Shown: positions 22,800 through 33,340 of the stretch, one piece after another
Layout: each line of letters starts with the position of its first letter
How positions within the stretch are numbered: the stretch's first letter is position 1
NCBI RefSeq assembly: GCF_030272615.1
Contig: NC_081406.1
Location: 215,633,497-215,697,496, forward strand
DNA from: Cryptomeria japonica
Lineage: Eukaryota > Streptophyta > Pinopsida > Cupressales > Cupressaceae
DNA length: 64,000 bases
Direction of reading: 5' to 3'
Translations under genes and position numbers: made by a program
The notes under the pieces: generated by a model
Seen by the model: only the letters and a program-made list of their open reading frames with translations
Told to the model about the DNA's origin: nothing
The model's database searches: none

Positions 22800-23858
22800 T
22801 GTTAGGTCCCAGGGACAACTGAGAGGGGGGGTGAATCAATTGTCTAATAAATTTAAACCAAAAACAACTTAATCAAATTACTGCTTAATATCGGTGAAAT
22901 GGTCTATTATACCGATGGATAGATTTAACAGATAAATGCAATACGGGTAAAGATTACTGCATGAAACTAAAAGACAAAGTCATCCACAACACATAACACC
23001 AATATTTGTACATGGAAACCCTGTAAGGGGAAAAACCACGATGGGAAACCTTACCCACAATCAAATGATACTACTGCAGATAGTAAGTGTACATAAATGG
23101 GGTCTGCACATGTAGAAAGACCAAGCGCCTAGAACTCACTGCTCAAACACAAATGGGAGTCACACTGACCACAATTGGATGGTTAAATCCAATAAGAATG
23201 TACTGCTCAAAATAGCATCTTTATATGCTGGATTCAGTACCGGTGTAGTTCTGATATGCTTTCACAAAAACCTAGCTTCAGCTTCAAATGATGTCTGCGT
23301 GTATAGCTCTACTTAATCTTGCGTATACCTTCACACAAAACATTTTTCACATTCCTCCATCGATGTTATAATTAAGACCTTACATTTATACCATAACCTA
23401 AGACCAATTTTAGTAGGTCGGCTCTACAAGATATTACAATAAAATCATTTTACAAACAATACAATATCCGATGCAATAACCAATTGAACATGTCAGCTTA
23501 AAGCATTTACAACAATATTTAATCATCTCCATAGCGTGCCATGCTGATTTGGAAAAGACAAACCTGCCGGTGTAACCCTGGACCTATTTGCCGATAATAG
23601 AAAATATGCAAATATGAATATGCTACTAAACAACTCTCCAAGATAAGATATCCAAACAATGTCTTTGACATTACCAAGTGTTTTCCATGCCATTCCAAGT
23701 GCCGGTGATCATTATATCCTACCGGTGTATGATATACCGATGACTGTAGATTAGTCACTTGCTTGCTAGTGAATGTTGTTGGATCTCCAAAGTGCCAGAG
23801 TTGATAAGTGTTTAGTAGGTGTTGACATCAATGAAAAAACCATACCAAAATACCAACA
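22800..23858 (-). repeat. 3' LTR of element A
   Basis: This LTR is 1059 bp, read on the minus strand from TGTTGGTATTTTGG to the CCTAACA end. It shares the family of 57142-58198 and of the partial LTR at 63247-64000. The CACCCCCCCTCTCAG segment shortly before its 3' end is the conserved feature of copia LTRs here. Confidence 0.9.
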
Positions 23859-24191
23859 ATCTCCCCCTTTGGCATTGATAGCAACACAAGATGGAAAAAC
23901 TATCAAAGTGCCAAAACAGAAATGCCAAATACCAAAAACCAACAATCTCCCAAAAAGATCATTACAGAGTTCAAAAACCAAAATAAACAATCTCTCCCCC
24001 TAGGAGTAACATGTATCTTTCTGTGTTTTTCCATACCAATCTCTCCCCCTTTGACATCAAATGCCAAAGTTACAAAATATCAACCAATTATAAAATACCA
24101 ACTACTCCCCCTGAGAAGTAGCTTCCTCATCAAAGTCGGAGTAAGAATATATCTTTGTTAATTCTATTGGTTGATGACAAACATCAACTCT
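23859..24191 (-). other. A 3' untranslated region with polypurine tract
   Basis: On the minus strand CCAAAGGGGGAGAT (about 23859-23872) directly precedes the 3' LTR and is the polypurine tract. Further G-rich purine runs occur at about 23993-24002, 24041-24053 and 24104-24114. No protein is encoded between the end of pol (24192) and the LTR. Confidence 0.7.
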
Positions 24192-25702
24192 CTAAGTCTC
24201 TACCGGTGGGGGTATGACCCCAAGTTGATCTCTGAGATATTCAAAGGTCTCCTCAGGCAGAGGTTTAGTAAAGATATCTGCAATTTGCTCTTTAGTGTTT
24301 ACATAAACCAGTTTTATTTCCTTTGCTTCAACATTTTCCCTTAGAAAATTCAATTTGATAGAAACATGTTTGGTTTTAGAATGTAATAGAGGATTCTTAG
24401 ATATATCAATTGCTGCAGTGTTATCACAATAGATAGTAATAGGTTCCTTGCAATTTACCTTTATGTCCTTTAAAATTTGCTTAAGCCATAGTACCTATGT
24501 ACAGTTTGTTGCTACTGCAACATATTCTGATTCTGTTGTTGATAAAGATGTGCAACTTTGTTTCTTACTTAACCAAGAAATTAATCTATTTCCAAGAAAA
24601 AAGGCTCTGCCGGTGGTGCTTTTTCTGTCATCTACATCTCCTACGCAATTTGCATCTATGTATGCACATAATTCAAAGTTGTCATCTCTAGGATACCATA
24701 AGCCAAGTTTTGTAGTGCCTTGTAAGTACTGGAAAATCCTTTTCACTGCTGATTCATGATTTTCTCTAGGATTACTCTGAAATCTTGAAACAATACATAC
24801 TGCATTCATAATATCTGGTCTTGTTTTTGTCAAATATAATAAACCTCCTATCATAGATTTGTACCTGGTTGGATTAACAGGTGTCGATTCATCTCTTAGT
24901 GATAATTTTTCATTTGTTGTCATAGGTGTGCTTACCGATTTAGAGTTCTCCATCCCAAATTTCTTTAGTAACTCTTTTAAGTACTTGCATTGACTTAAGA
25001 TATACCTTTGTTAGTCTATGAAATCTATAATCCTAAAAAGAATTTTACTTCTCCTATCATAGACATTTCAAATTCTTGCTGCATTTTGATAGAAAAATCT
25101 TTACAGAGTCCATCTTATCCTCCAAAGATTATATCATCAACAAAAACTTCTATAACCAAGATGTCATCATTAGTCACTTTATAGTATAAATTACTGTCTG
25201 CATTACCTTTAGAAAAACCAATCTCCAAAAGGTACTTGTCTAATCTTGCATACCAAGCTCTTGGAGCTTTCTTCAACCCATACAAAGCTTTTCTTAACCT
25301 GCAAACCATATCTTTGTTATATGTCAAAGAAAATCCATTAGGTTGTTCAATGTAAACCTCTTCTTCAATAATTCCATTAAAAAATGCACATTTAATATCC
25401 ATCTGATATACTTTGTAGTTCTTATGAGCTGAAAAGGCCAAAAATAATCTGCCTCAATTCTAGCTACCGGTGCAAAGGTTTCATTGTAGTCAACTCCTTC
25501 CTTTTGAGAGTATCCTTTACACACTAGTCTTGCTTTATTTCTGATTATTTTACCATCTTCATTAAGTTTGTTTCTAAATATCGATTTGGTTCCAATAACA
25601 TTTTTATCTTTAGGCCGGGGAGCTAATGTCCAAGTGTTATTCTTCTCAATCTATTCTAATTCTTCTTCCATAGCTTTAATCCAAAATTTATCTTCACATG
25701 CC
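24192..25702 (-). pseudogene. Element A reverse transcriptase and RNase H (copia RVT_2 type)
   Basis: The minus-strand frame runs from the AMEEELE start region of copia RT through [22 protein letters not shown] and the catalytic VFVDDII. It continues into the RNase H part: YLTKTRPDI, TGRAFFLGNRLISWLSKKQ, TESEYVAVA, then DNTAAI and HSKTKHVSIK. It ends near an IADIFTKPLP motif and a TAG at 24192-24194. Several stops and frame changes, such as those near 25000 and 25440, make it non-functional. The VDD core and RNase H acidic residues are still visible. Confidence 0.9.
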
Positions 25703-25947
25703 TCATTAATTGATGATGGTTCAATTTGAGAAATAAGGCATACCTCTTCATTTGCCAATCTTCCTCTTGTCATAACTCCTCTATATTTGTTTCCAATTAT
25801 CTGATCTTCATAATGATTCAATCTTACATACCGGGGTGTCTTTGTTTGCTATTGTTCCTTAGTTACTGTGGAATTTTCAGATGATACCGGGGTAACTAGA
25901 TCTTCATTTTGTACTAGAGGATTTAGAGTAGGTTCATTTGTCAAAAT

Positions 25948-27026
25948 TTATGTTGCCGGTTCAGAGTCTATATACCTTGAAGTTCCTCTGAATTGTTCAT
26001 CAATCTTTACATTTGTGCTTTCAACAATTCTCTGCAATCTTTTGTTAAAATATCTGTATGCTTTGCTCTTAGATGAATAACCAAGAAATATTCCTTCATC
26101 ACTCCTAGGATCAAATTTTCCAATATACTCATGTCTTCTAATATAGCATTTACTTCCAAAAATTCTGAAATATTTAAGAGTAGGAGTAATGCCAAACCAT
26201 AGTTCATGAGGGGTCTTACTGGTTTCACCTTTGATGTGAACTTTGTTGAATGTATACACCGTTGTTCTTACCGCCTCTCTCCAATATACATGTGGTAAGT
26301 TTTCTTCTGATAGCATACTCCTTGCTGCATCCAACATAGTTTTGTTTTTCCTTTCAACAACCCATTCTGTTGTGGTGTTCGAGGTGCTGATAGTTGTCTT
26401 CTGATTCCATTCACTTCACAGAATGTATTAAATTCCTTAGATGTAAATTAACCTCCTTGATCTGATCTTAGACATTTGATTTTCTTGCCGGTTTCATTTT
26501 CAACCATTGCTTTGAACAGTTTTAACTTTCCAAGTGCTTTTGATTTTTCTCTGAGAAAAGTAACCCAGCACATTCTAGAATAGTCATCAATGATTAGCAT
26601 GAAATATCTATTACCTTGTAAGCTTTTATTTCTAGCTGGACCACATAAATCAGTATGAATTAAATCAAGAGCATTATTTGATTTTTCTAGAATACTTTTG
26701 AAACTAGCTCTAACCTATTTTCCAAATTGACATTCCTTACATACTGTGTTGTGAGGTTTGACAATTTTAGGTAAATCTCTGACTGCCTTAGTAGTACTGA
26801 TTTTTACCATACAATCAAAATTTACATGATAGAGTCTCTTATGCCATAACCAACTTTCATCAATGTGTGCAATCAAGCATGTCTTTTCACTATTATTCAA
26901 ATGAAAGATATTACCTCTAGTCTGATTACCAGTTGCAATTTCTAAACTAGTTTTGTTCATAATTTTGCATTTTCCATTTTTAAATTGTAACTGAAATCCT
27001 TTCTCAACTAATTGACCAACACTCAA
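25948..27026 (-). pseudogene. Element A integrase
   Basis: The region begins with the pre-integrase zinc segment (LWHKRLYHVNF and CKECQFGK). The core follows: THTDLCGP-like with the first aspartate, RSDQGG with the second, and the PRTPQQNG motif that precedes the catalytic glutamate (that part is frameshifted). The C-terminal part has MLDAARSML, WFGITPTLKYFRIFG and EGIFLGYSSKSKAYR. A stop replaces the glutamate after RSDQGG, and more breaks lie near 26340 and 26700. Confidence 0.88.
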
Positions 27027-27405
27027 AAGACTTTAATCCTTCAACATAGTAAACATTGTCAGTGTTATGCTTACCATCAAGAGATATTGAACCCTTACCT
27101 TTGATTGAACAAACTTTGTCATCTCCAAATCTTACTAGACCTCCATTATATTCTTGAAAGTTCAAGAATTTACTTTTGTCACCAGTCATGTGATGTGAGC
27201 ATCCTGAATCAATGATCCATTCATCCTTTACTTTAATTTTAGCTGCCAAGGCCTGTTCTACCAGTTGCACTATAGGTGCCTGTTGATCTTCTATTATAGC
27301 AAAAAAAATCCATCCATTGTCTGTCGGATCCTCATCAGAATCATCAGTTACTCCTTCATCAGCAACATAACAAGATTTGTCCTTATTCTTCTTGAATCTG
27401 TATCT
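27004..27405 (-). pseudogene. Element A protease
   Basis: The frame carries the copia aspartic protease motif WIIDSGCSHHMTGDKSKF with the active-site DSG intact, followed by GKGSISLDGKHNTDNVYYV. It ends by frameshift just before the integrase zinc region. Conservation of DSG here contrasts with its loss in element E. Confidence 0.85.
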
Positions 27406-27982
27406 CTAATATTCAGGATTAGGCTTGTATGTTCTTCTAGCTTCTTCTCTTAACCTAGCATGTCTATCAAGGCATCTTGAAGCCATATGACCAATCTTGT
27501 TGCAGTTAAAACATTTAAAGGGTGCTTTACCTTCATACTTACTTCCAACTAGACCTTTAGGCATTTTCCTTGCAAATAGTGCTTTAAGTTCTTCAAGTTC
27601 TTCATTTTCTTTCCTTCTTTCTTCAAGTTCTCTTGCATAAAAGGTTTTCCAATCAGATTTTTCAAATGATTGTGTAGATGATTTTGATTCCTTAAAAGCT
27701 AAATCTCTTTTTATAGTAGCAATAGGAACAAATTCCTCAATTTCAAAGGCTGATAATTTTCTAATCAATGTATCTCTAGTTACTGATGTGTTAGGCATTG
27801 TTCTAAGCTCATTTATTGCAGTAACTTTCATTTTATATGTTGGTGGCAATCCTCTTAAAACTTTTGAAACAATTTCATCTTCAATTAAGGTTCCTCCACA
27901 ATATTTAATACCAAAAACAATTTCATTTACTCTTTCCATAAAAGTAGAAATTATTTCATCCTCTTCCATTTTTAGACTTTAA
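27406..27982 (-). pseudogene. Element A gag, C-terminal part with zinc knuckle
   Basis: In frame, this encodes EEDEIISTFMERVNEIVFG, the LRGLPPTYKMKV motif, an ELEERRKENEELEELKALFARK coiled segment and one CCHC knuckle, CFNCNKIGHMASRC. The upstream half of this gag is at 56742-57084, separated by element B. A TAA stands where the capsid domain normally has a glutamate just before the LKM motif at 27963. Confidence 0.88.
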
Positions 27983-27987
27983 TACCT

Positions 27988-29178
27988 TGTTACTACTTAT
28001 CAAGTTGCCATTAGTTTTATATCCAAAGTCATTCTATATACTCTATTCGGTTACTACTATCGAAATATTCAGTCGGTAAGCACAGTATAGTCGGTTATAG
28101 AAGAAAGTAGTCATAGAGCCCAGTATGCACCGAGTTGTCTACTGAGTATCACTCTATGTCTATCGAGCAGCAAAGATAATATACTGAGTGAACACACACC
28201 GAGTGAAACGTGTTACTAGATTCACTGAACCTGGACATATATGGGAAACGTGTTACAAAGATCGAGGAACATGTAATCGTTATCACATTGGAAATTGCAC
28301 TTAAAGATTGTGTATGATTTGTAGGTCATTTAACCAATGAAATATTTTGCCAAGTTATTCATTCAAGAAATCATGTTTGTAAGATCGAAGCAATGAATCA
28401 GATCACCGACATAAGAGATCTATTTATACAACATGGATTAAGGATAAAAGTGTGAGACAGAGAGATATACATAAGTGTATGAAGCAAGACATGTGTGATA
28501 CATGAGAAAGCACTAAGTGTTATGACTGTTATAGAGACACAGAGGTCACCAAGAAGAATTTCAGAGAACAGTCAAAGAACAAAGTAAATAAAAGGGTTTA
28601 CCGAGTTACTTTATGAGTTACCGAGGTATGATATAAGAAAGGTAATCTTATTCTGAGCACATAGAATCTGCTATAGCATTCCAGATGTAAAGTTGAAGAT
28701 AGTTGTAAAGATTTTATTAAAAAATTTGAAGTTGTAAGAGAAACCTCTAATAGGGTAAAAGACTCTAACTAAGTCTATAAATTGTAAAGCCTTTAACTAG
28801 GTGCAACATTTAGATTAAGTGTTGTAAAATCCTTTAGCAAGGTAGATCTAGTTGATCTTGATACTCCTAATAGGGTAAGCTATTATAAATAGCTAAACAT
28901 GTAGCTCTAACCGAGCAACCTTTATTATTGCAGTAGTGAAGTTGTGGGTGCCATCCCCACCGCAGTTTTTCTCTCTAACCAAGAGTTTCTGCATAACCAA
29001 AATATATGTGTTATGGAGTGAATCATGTATGATTGTTATTTATTTGTTTTAGCTTTATGTTATGTTACAATAGTTTTTGGTTTATGCATAACAGTAAGGA
29101 TATTGTTGATAACAGGATTTGAAGTATTGATTCACCCCTCCCCTCTCAGTACATTAGCTTTCCATATTGGGCCTAACA
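27988..29178 (+). repeat. 5' LTR of element B
   Basis: This 1191-bp LTR starts TGTTACTACTTATC and ends GGGCCTAACA. It contains TTCACCCCTCCCCTCTCAG near its 3' end like other copia LTRs here. It is about 5-6% different from 55518-56734 in the first 190 bp by eye, mostly transitions. Confidence 0.92.
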
Positions 29179-29180
29179 AT

Positions 29181-29192
29181 TGGTATCAAAGC
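29181..29192 (+). other. Primer binding site of B
   Basis: TGGTATCAAAGC lies two bases after the 5' LTR and differs by one base from the tRNA-Met complement. The two spacer bases (AT) are the same two that are found at the right outer end of B. Confidence 0.85.
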
Positions 29193-29240
29193 TTGAATCT
29201 TAGAAAAGGGTTTAATTGCCTAAAGAGAAAGATCTTATCA

Positions 29241-30597
29241 ATGGAAGGCTATAAACAATCTCAGAGGATTGTGTATCTGCAAGAAGAATTGGATCATGCT
29301 AATCAAGTGATTGCAGACATGCAAAGACAAATGCAAAAGTCTCTAAAAGTGAGAAGAAGATTATCTGATGATTTGCAGGACTCTCAAGAGTTAGTGGAAC
29401 AAATTGAGACATCATCTGAGAATAGTATATCTGAAGAGACTAAAGAAATGACTAGAGTATTGAAAGAAAAGAACAAAGCACTAGTTGATCAACTAAAAGC
29501 AATGAAAAGAGAACATGAACATTTTAGCACACAGATGACTAAAAATCTTGATGCATTGAGGACAACCGAGGATAAAGTAAGAGATATAGAAAGAGAGAAA
29601 CAACAAATTGAAGCTTTAGTATCTGATAAGAATGATGAAATCATAAGGTTGACTGGGATTCAACAAAATCTATCAGATCAACTAGGTTATGCACACCATG
29701 AAACAAATCTGAAAGATGATGAGAATCAAGCATTGAAACTTGAAGTATCAAGGTTGACTGATGAACTTGAAATCGACAAGAAATCCAAAGAAACACTGAA
29801 GAAGAGTTATGAAGCATCAAAGATGTTGGATGAGCAACTGAATACAAGATGACCCAACAAAGATGCAGGACTCAGTTACAAAGGAAAAGACTCTACCAAG
29901 AAAGGAATTCATACTACAGAGAGAGGAGAATCATCAAAGCAACCTGGAATCAAGAAGAACATCAAAAGAAAGAAGCCTATTTGCAACTACTATGGAAATC
30001 AAGGTCATGCTGCCAACATGTGCCAAATCAAAAAAGGTAAGCAACCAAATGTCACTAAGTCTAATGGTTATTGTTACAATTGCAATAAATATGGTCACAC
30101 ATTTAACCAATATAGGACAAAGTCTGTTAACAATTTTCAGAAGGCAAAATTCAAAGGGTTTTGTAAAAACTGCAATAGATATGGTCATAGTACCGAGAAG
30201 TGTTTGTTTAAGCAAAAGAACTATATGTGGTCTGCACACCATGCAAATACTAGAGGTTACCGAACTCACACAGATCCTTACCAACAAAATTCTGCAATAC
30301 CATGGGATTACAATACAAGGATATTGTGTGAATGTTGTGGAAGATATGGACATATAAGTGCCAACCACTTTATAAGGTTTGGGATGAACAACTGAAGATC
30401 ATGGAGAAATCCTGGTATGACATGTTTTCATTGTCACAAAGTTGGACACTTGGCTGGAGATTGTAGAGATCAACCTAGAGAAGACACTGAGGAAATAAAA
30501 GAAAAATTAAAGATGATTTGGAAAAGAAGGAAATTGTGTCAAATAAAGAAAGCACCTTACCTACAGAGTTAGGTGCACCTATCCAAATTAATCGGTA
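29241..30597 (+). pseudogene. Element B gag-like ORF: coiled coil plus five zinc knuckles
   Basis: The first 204 codons, from the ATG at 29241 to TGA at 29850, are a long heptad-rich coiled coil. In the same frame follow five CCHC-type knuckles between about 29980 and 30470. The first (C-N-Y-Y) and second each have one cysteine changed to tyrosine, and the fourth lacks its last cysteine. The third and fifth (CKNCNRYGHSTEKC, CFHCHKVGHLAGDC) are intact. Two stops are TGA where CGA (arginine) is likely. The capsid half of copia Gag is absent. The coiled coil resembles the C-terminal part of element F Gag, so B Gag may be a truncated copia Gag. RNA binding is the likely role. Confidence 0.8.
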
Positions 30598-31146
30598 AAG
30601 GTATGAAGGGACTGCATTCTCTCAAAGGTTCAATCTTAAACAGTTCCTATTTTTAGTATGTACTTAATTCAAAATTTGCATAGCTAAGATGTATTAGTAA
30701 GTTTGAAATTCTGTCAAAGTCTTTTTGAAGCACTACACAGGAAGCCTGTCAAGTTGGTAACTATAGGAAACCTGTCAAGTCGGTAAATGAAGGAAGTCTG
30801 GCTACTTGGTTAAAGCGCAAAAAGGAAAGAAAGTTTAGTGGAACCTAATGCATTTAATGTTTTTGACCTAACCTACACGGAGCCGGATAAGGTATATTGT
30901 GTACTTAAAGCATTTACGGAGTCATTTTACACTTACCAAGTTTTCAAGAGAGAAGAGCAAAGCGAATAAAAGGTGATCAAACCTCCTCCAAAGAAAAATT
31001 CAAGGTATTTTCATCAATCTCAATGCATTGTTAAGATGGTTTACCAATCATATCAAGTTGTTATTATCTGCTAAGTGTGAAGCATCTGCCGTTTGAAAAT
31101 ATTCAAACCCTAAAGATCTTTTGTTAATTTTTATCTGAAATCTACA
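30598..31146 (+). other. Element B spacer between gag and ORF2
   Basis: This is 549 bp of AT-rich, non-coding sequence between the gag-like frame and the ATG of ORF2. No polymerase-related motif was seen in any frame, which supports loss of pol rather than simple decay. Confidence 0.6.
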
Positions 31147-31178
31147 ATGGCACCTAAAATCCAAGATCCCATTGTTGT
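31147..31178 (+). pseudogene. Element B ORF2, first 11 codons before element C
   Basis: The ATG at 31147 opens a frame MAPKIQDPIVV that is cut by element C. Once one target copy (GTTGT at 31174-31178, ATTGT at 51850-51854) is discounted, the frame continues at 51855 in register. ORF2 was therefore one reading frame before C inserted. Confidence 0.75.
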
Positions 31179-31509
31179 TGTTATCACTATTTAAAAAATG
31201 GGTTTTCCTTTCCCATAATTGGCTAGGTTCTTGAAATTTTGAGTAAGGCATGCTATCAATTGATTCAGCCCTGTGTTAGGTCCAAAGGGTATAGGGTTTT
31301 CAGTTTTAAATTGTTCAATGTTTAATCAAAAAACCCTCTAGTTCTATTTCTTCATTACTTTATCCACTTAAGTAGTGGGTCCTAGGTTCGTAGAAAGTGT
31401 CCCCCCCTGTTATTTGCCTAGGCAGTCATTTGAATTAATCGTGAGATTTTATGCCTTATATATTTTCCTCCTAATGTTGTTGGGCCCAGTAAGTGGTGCG
31501 CATCTCTAA

Positions 31510-32975
31510 GGAAGATCTATGGTTTTCGCTATTTCGTTAGGCGAAGTTGTACATGGTTTAAGACCCGCAAAATAGTGAAAAGGAAATGTGTTCTAAATGA
31601 CGATTTTGGCCTAGTTTAAAGAGGTCTCATCTTGTCCAAGATCCAATAGTTGGCGTTATTTCACAGCCTAAACTTGCAAGCGAAATACTTTTTGCGAAAT
31701 GGCAAAAGTGTTTGGTGGGACCCTGCATGCGAGGATTTTCTAAGTGACTAAAAGGTGATCAAGTCCCATTTGATTGGATGGTTTGTGTTGTTTCGTAGAA
31801 TGAAAATGCTTGACAGTTATCTTTCACGAAGTGGCAAAATGACATGGCACTCCAAGTAGATAGTCTAGCTGGTCTAGAGAGTGAGTGAGATGGTTGCACA
31901 TGGCAAAGGCCACAATAGTTAGCAAAGTGGGTCCAAAGGTTAAAAGAAGGTGGGTCCCAGAAGTGAGTCATGCCGCAGGATAAGAGGAGACCTGGAAAAT
32001 ATAGATGGTGAAAGTGAGGTGGAACCTAGTGTTTCTCTCTGCAAATGAAAAACTGACATGTCAGCTCTGAAAGTGACTAGATGCCTGGTGTTTGAGGTTG
32101 AGTCGGAGGGCCCACGTTGGCCAGAGTTAGTTCAGATGGTTAAGCATCGAGCAAATAGAAAATAATCTAATAGCCCAGGTGAATTCGCAAGGGTTAGATG
32201 CTCATGCTTTATACCCCGTGAATTGGTGAAAAGGTTTTTCATCCCCAAAGGTAGATAGAACATAAGGTTAAAGGAGTTTCAACTTTGTTTTGATCCAACG
32301 GTCGGCGCTATTTCGTGGTTGCGAGATGCTTGAAGGATATGCTTCGTGAAATACCAAAAGTAAAAAGGGTTCATCCAGGTGTCAATCTAGATGGTGATGT
32401 GTCTGTGGACACGTGGTTTCAGAAGAAGCTGAACACCCACCAAGGTGTAACCGGCAGTAAAAGGGAGAGACACGTGGTGAACATTGAACTGGGCTTGAAC
32501 GGTTTTCTAAAATCAATGGTTCAGCGCCACATGGTAGTCATTAACCAGTAAAAAGGAGACGTAGGCAAAGCAGGCATAAAGGGTTTCCCTTAAAGGATGG
32601 TCATCTCTGAATTAATCCAATGCTTCGCATTGTTTCACAGCCCAAAGTTGACAGATGTTTAAGCTCCACGAAATAGAGAAAGACCACTAGCAATCAAGGT
32701 AAAGGTGCGGTTAATAAAGATGTCGATAGTCCCGGTGAGAGTTAAATGTCGAGCAGTTAAGATTCCATCTAATGTCTGGTGTGGTTTTGTGAAGGAGAAG
32801 TGCTCGAAAGATAAAGTCTATGAAATGGTGAAAAGGAGGTGGGGCCTAGTGCAAAGGCAAGACTATTAAGTCAATTTAAAGGCCGATCAAGTCTCTTTTG
32901 ATCGGACGGTTGGCGTGATTTCGTTTAACGAAATTGCCTGAAGGTTATGCTTCGTGAAACAACGAAAGTGCAAAA
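31510..32975 (+). repeat. Dispersed CG-rich hairpin repeat units in C LTR
   Basis: About eight diverged units recur near 31518, 31634, 31754, 32205, 32286, 32615, 32780 and 32883. The full form is GATCNGACGGTTGGCG then ATTTCGT, about 30 bp, then TTCGTGAAA(T/C) and CGAAA(A/G). The last unit contains two perfect inverted repeats: CCGATCAA with TTGATCGG (32883-32905), and ATTTCGTT-T-AACGAAAT (32918-32934). The matching region of the second LTR is about 45400-46860, where many CG pairs have become TG or CA. Being upstream in the LTR, they may have been promoter or enhancer repeats; that is inference. Confidence 0.7.
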
Positions 32976-33340
32976 GGAAAGAATTGCAGGAATGTTGTGG
33001 CCCCTTGGAGCGAAAAATACGAATTCTCTCATGAATTCAATTCTGAAGGGATGACCTAAGCATGTGGAATCAATGTCACAGTTAAGACCCTGGGTACCAT
33101 ATATGATCTCCTATTGATTGAGTAAGGGTATCATTCAAAAGAATTGTTGTAGAAGAGGAGATACAGAGCTTTTGTCTTCAGATATAGAGTGAGTCAATTT
33201 AGTTGCAGAGAAGATTCCTTCGAGCTAAAATCAGGTTTTCTTGTACTCCTATGTGGTAATTTCTTTGTGGTGTTTTAATTAAGGTCTTGATTTGTCACTA
33301 AACCATTTGGGGTAGTATTTTGATTGCTTGCATTTTCAAA

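Noticed and set aside
29025-29240. Upstream extension of B gag frame into the LTR
   Set aside because: The open frame begins in the 5' LTR and crosses the PBS. The same LTR stretch at 56581-56790 leads into A gag instead. The ATG at 29241 is the sensible start.
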